Assembly (NCBI GenBank): GCA_039925865.1
Contig: JBDSYA010000332.1
Span: 1-8,947 of the forward strand
Direction: 5' to 3'
DNA from: JBDSYA01 sp039925865
GTDB lineage: Bacteria; Bacteroidota; Ignavibacteria; Tepidaquicellales; Tepidaquicellaceae
DNA: 8,947 nucleotides
Shown here: positions 5,198-8,947 of the stretch, piece by piece
Layout of the letters: every line of letters begins with the position of its first letter
How positions within the stretch are numbered: position 1 is the first letter of the stretch
Notes under the pieces: generated by a model
What the model saw: only the letters and a program-made list of their open reading frames with translations
The model's database searches: none
What the model was told of the DNA's origin: nothing
Made by a program: the position numbers and the translations under genes

Positions 5198-7549
5198 TCA
5201 AAACTTCTTAATCTTATTCAATATCTCTTTCATCTTTTTTGCCATTTCATCATCATCGGAAATATTTTTTTTCTTTTCATCAGCAGAAGATTCTTTGCCT
5301 GTTTTATCTTTGTCAATTACAGGACTTTTAAATAAATTTTGTCCCTCCAAATTTCCAAATGACACTGTATCGGATCTTTCCTCTATTGAATTATTTTTTT
5401 TATTGTCAATTTCTTTGTCAATATTTTCTTTCTCGATCTTCTCTTCGTCAATCACCAGACTTTCGAGCAATTGCTTTTCTTCAGCAATGATTTCTTTTAC
5501 TTCTTCTGCAACTTCCTCTTTAATTTTAGCTTCTTCTTTTTCTGGTTCAATTATTGGTTCATCAATTTCCTTTTCAGCCCTTTCCCACAGATAAACATTG
5601 ACTGCAAGTGGCGGCAAAGTAACCTTTATCGAATTCTCAAATTCAAACCTTCTTTCGTTTACAGAATGAACGCCTCCGAAATTACCTACACCGCTTCCTC
5701 CGTATTCAACAGCATTGCTGTTCAGGATTTCTTTGTAAAATCCTTTAATCGGAACACCAAAAACATAATCTTCTCTTAAAACAGGTGTCATGTTAAAAGT
5801 AAACATCAGCATTTCACTTTTATCCGAATTATATCTGACAAATCCAATCACACTTTTATCCGAATCTGAAAAATCCAGCCATTGAAAACCTTTGCTTTCA
5901 AAATCCTCTTCATAAAAAGCCGAGTACTGTTTGTATAGCCTGTTGATTTCACGAAAATAAAGGTGAAGCTTATTATTGAAATCATAATTCAAAACTTCCC
6001 ATTCCAATGATGATTCAGAATTCCATTCACTATACTGAGCAATGTCATTTCCCATGAAATTTAATTTCTTCCCGGGATGGCTGAACATGAATCCAAACAG
6101 TAATCTTAAATTGGCAAACTTCTGCCACTCATCACCCGGCATTTTCTCAACAAGTGATCTTTTCAGATGAACCACCTCGTCATGAGATATTGGAAGTAAA
6201 AAGTTTTCATTAAATGCATACCAGATCGCAAAGGTTAATTTTCCGTGATGAAATTTTCTGAATACCGGGTCCATAGAAAAATATGCAAGTATGTCATGCA
6301 TCCAGCCCATATTCCATTTCATGTCAAAGCCAAGTCCGCCAATATGAACCGGCCTTGTTACTCCGGGCCATGAAGAAGACTCTTCTGCAATCATCATAAT
6401 ACCTTTGCAATTTTTGTGAACGGTTTCATTAAGTTTCTTTAAGAAACTTATCGCCTCAAGATTTTCATTGCCTCCGTAAATATTCGGTTCCCATTCTCCG
6501 TCATTCCGTGAATAATCAAGATAGAGCATTGAAGCAACAGCATCAACCCTCAGTCCGTCTATGTGATATTTTTCAAACCAAAAGAGAGCATTTGAAATAA
6601 GAAAATTTCTGACTTCATTTCTGCCGTAATCAAAAACATGAGTGCCCCATTCTTTATGAAAACCTTTATTAGTATTTTGATAAGCATAAATTTGTTCACC
6701 ATCAAAATCCCCGAGTCCGTGTGCATCAGTAGGAAAATGAGAAGGAACCCAATCAAGAATAACACCGATCTCATTTTGATGGCAGTGATCTATGAAATAC
6801 ATGAAATCCTCAGGTGAACCGTATCGGCTGGTCGGCGCAAAATAATTTATCACCTGGTAACCCCATGATATATCCAATGGGTGTTCCATGATGGGAAGAA
6901 GTTCGATATGAGTGTAATTATTTTCTTTTGCATAATCTACAATCTCATGTGCAAGGTCTTTGTAATTCTTATAACCCCATAAGTTCGGATCTGCTTTATT
7001 GTCAAAATCTTTTTTCCACGATCCTAAATGTACCTCATAAATCGAGACCGGCTGTGATCTGTATTTAGGTTTTGCGGCAGATGATTTTTTTCTTTGAGTA
7101 ATCCAGTCTTTATCATTCCATTTATAATTTTTCAAAGACTGGACGATTGAAGCCGTATCAGGCCTGAGTTCGGCTCTGAAGGCATAGGGATCAGATTTTA
7201 AAACAACAAATCCTGACTTTGATTTTATTGCAAATTTATAAAGATCACCGTCCTGCATACCGGGAATAAATAAACTCCAGTATCCGGAATGACTGATCAT
7301 GCTCATTTTATTTTCACCGGCTTTCCATTCATTAAATTCACCGACAACGCTCACTCCTTTTGCATTAGGAGCCCACACTGTAAAGTAAACTCCTTTCTTT
7401 TTCTTGACGGATTTTACTTGTGCACCGAGCTTTGAATAACTTTTATAATGCTTGCCTTCTCCCAATAAATGAATGTCGAGATCGGAAAGTAGGGTCGATG
7501 AATTAATTTTTGGTTCAGATTTTTTCTTACCGGTAGATTTTTTTTTCAT
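5198..7549 (-). CDS. glgB: 1,4-alpha-glucan branching enzyme with acidic C-terminal extension
   Basis: GlgB makes alpha-1,6 branches in glycogen by cutting and transferring alpha-1,4 chains in the cytosol. From the ATG at 7547-7549 the protein has 783 residues. It has a Lys-rich N-terminus (1-15), a CBM48 domain (about 50-130, with FTVWAPNA and VGEFNEW), a GH13 catalytic barrel (about 165-545) and a beta-rich C-terminal domain ending at VNVYLWERA (about 650-658). Catalytic motifs are present: DWVPSH (266-271), GLRVDAVA with nucleophile Asp336, MIAEES with acid/base Glu389, and ISHDE with Asp457. There is a single N-terminal module, so it lacks the extra N1 domain of the E. coli enzyme. Residues 659-783 are an unusual Glu/Lys/Asp-rich tail. 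The frame is open to a GTG at 7562-7564, which would add 5 residues; I prefer the ATG because MKKK is the more natural start, but neither has a good ribosome binding site. Confidence 0.96.
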   Translation of the reverse strand: MKKKSTGKKKSEPKINSSTLLSDLDIHLLGEGKHYKSYSKLGAQVKSVKKKKGVYFTVWAPNAKGVSVVGEFNEWKAGENKMSMISHSGYWSLFIPGMQDGDLYKFAIKSKSGFVVLKSDPYAFRAELRPDTASIVQSLKNYKWNDKDWITQRKKSSAAKPKYRSQPVSIYEVHLGSWKKDFDNKADPNLWGYKNYKDLAHEIVDYAKENNYTHIELLPIMEHPLDISWGYQVINYFAPTSRYGSPEDFMYFIDHCHQNEIGVILDWVPSHFPTDAHGLGDFDGEQIYAYQNTNKGFHKEWGTHVFDYGRNEVRNFLISNALFWFEKYHIDGLRVDAVASMLYLDYSRNDGEWEPNIYGGNENLEAISFLKKLNETVHKNCKGIMMIAEESSSWPGVTRPVHIGGLGFDMKWNMGWMHDILAYFSMDPVFRKFHHGKLTFAIWYAFNENFLLPISHDEVVHLKRSLVEKMPGDEWQKFANLRLLFGFMFSHPGKKLNFMGNDIAQYSEWNSESSLEWEVLNYDFNNKLHLYFREINRLYKQYSAFYEEDFESKGFQWLDFSDSDKSVIGFVRYNSDKSEMLMFTFNMTPVLREDYVFGVPIKGFYKEILNSNAVEYGGSGVGNFGGVHSVNERRFEFENSIKVTLPPLAVNVYLWERAEKEIDEPIIEPEKEEAKIKEEVAEEVKEIIAEEKQLLESLVIDEEKIEKENIDKEIDNKKNNSIEERSDTVSFGNLEGQNLFKSPVIDKDKTGKESSADEKKKNISDDDEMAKKMKEILNKIKKF

Positions 7550-7889
7550 AAATTTAAAATCCACAAAAGATTTTTAATTTTAAATTCATAAATTGTAAAA
7601 GGTTAGCGGTGGGATTTGAAAAAGTAGAAGTTTCTAGTGATGATCAAATGAAATATGAACTCAATCACAGCAGATTAAATGAACAAAACTAAATTTGTTA
7701 TTGCAATTATTGTCTTAAGTGTTATCGTATTAGAAGGGCACATCGCTGTTATCTTTCTCAAGAAAAGTGATTATAACTTCTCCTGGAGTTGTTAAATCAA
7801 TTTTTTCAAGCAAAGGCATCTTTTTATTATCTAAGATACCTTTAATGCCTATTATAAATTAATTCATTAATACTTTTTTGTAAGTTTAA
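7550..7889. other. Gene-poor stretch between the DUF4175 gene and glgB
   Basis: These 340 bases hold no intact, recognisable gene. The part nearest the DUF4175 gene contains the antitoxin-like broken frame described separately. The rest includes short plus-strand open frames of doubtful meaning (about 7602-7690 and 7679-7795) and very AT-rich DNA next to the glgB start (7565-7600), which probably contains the glgB leader and promoter. I see no clear hairpin terminator after the DUF4175 gene, no tRNA and no mobile-element ends. Confidence 0.5.
7730..7867 (-). pseudogene. Remnant of a small antitoxin-like gene with an in-frame stop
   Basis: On the minus strand an ATG (7865-7867) is followed by AAT, then an in-frame TAA (7859-7861). 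After that the frame stays open for 43 codons to a second TAA (7730-7732). The open part reads FIIGIKGILDNKKM, then PLLEKIDLTTPGEVIITFLE, then KDNSDVPF. The pattern 'G-I-(D/E)-N-K-(hydrophobic)-LLE-(K/P)-I…(E/K)VIITFLE' is what I recall from the N-terminus of many small type II antitoxins of FCB bacteria and cyanobacteria, which are usually about 60-80 residues. The start is broken, the C-terminal toxin-binding half is missing and no toxin gene follows, so I read it as a decayed orphan. Translation from the internal ATG at 7817-7819 would give only 29 residues. It begins 22 bases after the DUF4175 stop. A sequencing error at the TAA is possible. Confidence 0.45.
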
Positions 7890-8947
7890 TTATTTCTCAA
7901 CACCATTCTTCTTAAGCTCCATAAGATAGCGTTGTATCAGTGCTTCATAATCTTCCGTATATCCCTCATTCTGAAGTTTAAGAAAATCTTCTTTAAGAGC
8001 ATTGAAAGAATTCGGACCGCTTAAAATTATTTCCGGCGGTGACGTTCTTACTACATTATCTCCTGGCTTTGATTCTCTCTTAGGTTCAAAATCTTTTTCT
8101 CTCTGAGATAATTGCGCATCAAGCATTCTTGAAAGAATTCTGTTTTGTTTTTCTACAAGTTTATCATCAAGCCTGTTCTGCTCTAAGTCTTTTACAATTT
8201 CCTGCATTTCCTTTTGCACCTGATCCATATCTCCTAAAACTTTCTCACCGCTTCTTTCTTTTTCCTTCTTAAGTTCCTCGTTAAGCTGCTCGAGTGATTT
8301 TTGAATTTGCTGCTGTTCCATCGCAAGTTTTTGCATTTCCTGTTTTTCACCATCCGATAAATTGTTCGGACTTTTACCCTTCCCGTCATTTCCTTTTTCA
8401 CCGTTCTGTCCCATCTTTCCCATTTTACCGTTAAGCCCCATCTGTTGAGCGATAATCTCACTCAGCTTTTGCATCATCTGTCCCATGTTTCCTTCACCTG
8501 GTTTGTTGCCGCCTTTGCCTTTTCCTTCTTTTCCATTCTCACCCATTTTACCCATCATATCACCAAGCATTTTAGATGCATTGTCCAAAGACTCTTTTGC
8601 TTTGCCCTGATTTGAAGAGGCATTCTCTTTTTTCTGTTCCGAAAGTTCTTTACCGGCCTTGTCCATTTTATTAAAAGCATTTCCTAATTCTTTTCCCATC
8701 TCAGGCGAGATCTGCATACCTTGTTTTGTTGTATTCATAAGGTCATCTATACTTTTAGAAAGCTCACTCTGAAGATTACCCTGTTCATTTTTTTTCTTAT
8801 CAAATTCATCTTTCTCAGATTGGTTAAGCTTGTCGGTCTTATCACGGAGTTCCTGTTGTTTCTTGCTGAGTTCTTCAAGCTGTTTTTTAATTTCTTTAAG
8901 TTTATTCATCAGTTTATTCTGCATATCCTGTGAATCCATCATTTGTG
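7890..8947 (-). CDS. DUF4175-family protein, C-terminal part (5' end beyond the right edge)
   Basis: The frame ends at TAA 7890-7892 and is open to the right edge. The ATG at 8940-8942 is preceded by an in-frame CAA and is probably internal, because DUF4175-type proteins are usually near 1000 residues with N-terminal membrane helices. The visible 350 residues, counted from that Met, are coiled coil rich in Lys, Glu, Gln and Met (about 5-130 and 195-285). They are interrupted by a Gly/Lys/Met/Asn-rich stretch (129-195) of low complexity. The segment VEKQNRILSRMLDAQLSQRE (263-282), followed by KDFEPKRESKPGDN, and the final NEGYTEDYEALIQRYLMEL (325-343) are what I associate with the family's C-terminus. 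The function is unknown; the family is usually an inner-membrane protein with a large extramembrane coiled coil. No clear terminator follows. Confidence 0.8.
   Translation of the reverse strand, partial: QMMDSQDMQNKLMNKLKEIKKQLEELSKKQQELRDKTDKLNQSEKDEFDKKKNEQGNLQSELSKSIDDLMNTTKQGMQISPEMGKELGNAFNKMDKAGKELSEQKKENASSNQGKAKESLDNASKMLGDMMGKMGENGKEGKGKGGNKPGEGNMGQMMQKLSEIIAQQMGLNGKMGKMGQNGEKGNDGKGKSPNNLSDGEKQEMQKLAMEQQQIQKSLEQLNEELKKEKERSGEKVLGDMDQVQKEMQEIVKDLEQNRLDDKLVEKQNRILSRMLDAQLSQREKDFEPKRESKPGDNVVRTSPPEIILSGPNSFNALKEDFLKLQNEGYTEDYEALIQRYLMELKKNGVEK

Noticed and set aside
5295..5779. Plus-strand frames of about 100 codons opposite the glgB 3' end
   Set aside because: These are Ser/Phe-rich antisense shadows of the Glu/Lys-rich GlgB tail; that codon composition opens the opposite strand.
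7550..7600. Candidate glgB promoter (ATCTTTTG just upstream of the start on the minus strand)
   Set aside because: The first two bases of the TA element do not match, no TTTG is present at the right spacing, and the leader would be too short.
8721..8933. Plus-strand 70-codon frame rich in Phe and Leu, resembling a membrane peptide
   Set aside because: It is the antisense of the Lys/Glu-rich coiled coil of the DUF4175 protein, which explains both the open frame and the hydrophobic composition.

Overview
The window is AT-rich DNA (roughly one third G+C) with features typical of the FCB group of bacteria (Bacteroidota, Ignavibacteriota and relatives). These are a lipoprotein with a Cys-Ser-Lys-Asp-Asp start, a promoter resembling the Bacteroidota TTTG / TAnnTTTG pattern, weak or absent Shine-Dalgarno sequences, a DUF4175-type C-terminus and a DUF6922/AbiEii gene pair. 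I lean towards Ignavibacteria or a neighbouring lineage, but the sequence alone does not settle this. I see no rRNA, tRNA, insertion sequence or CRISPR array.

Left part (1-2413). A minus-strand gene of a hypothetical family runs off the left edge (1-833). Opposite it, a plus-strand gene (1057-2265) encodes a lipoprotein with a seven-bladed YVTN/lactonase-like beta-propeller. That gene has a recognisable promoter (976-1007) and a strong intrinsic terminator (2273-2322), so it looks like a self-contained single-gene unit.

Middle and right part (2414-7549). Five minus-strand genes read right to left. They are glgB (glycogen branching enzyme with an unusual acidic C-terminal tail), a DUF6922 protein overlapping an AbiEii-type nucleotidyltransferase by 43 bases (a probable toxin-antitoxin pair), deoC (long, human-like deoxyribose-phosphate aldolase) starting 6 bases after the nucleotidyltransferase, and a secreted hypothetical protein with a TTG start. 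The gap between deoC and the secreted protein is filled by a 9-bp minisatellite that contains the deoC stop codon.

Right edge (7550-8947). A 340-base stretch without an intact gene holds what looks like a decayed antitoxin reading frame (7730-7867) with an in-frame stop near its start. Beyond it lies the C-terminal part of a DUF4175-family coiled-coil protein that runs off the right edge.

The genes do not form one pathway. glgB (glycogen synthesis) and deoC (deoxynucleoside breakdown) are ordinary metabolic genes with a mobile-type toxin-antitoxin pair between them. The least ordinary items are the stop-codon minisatellite, the DUF6922/AbiEii pair, the GlgB tail and the broken antitoxin-like frame. 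I found no convincing large undescribed system.
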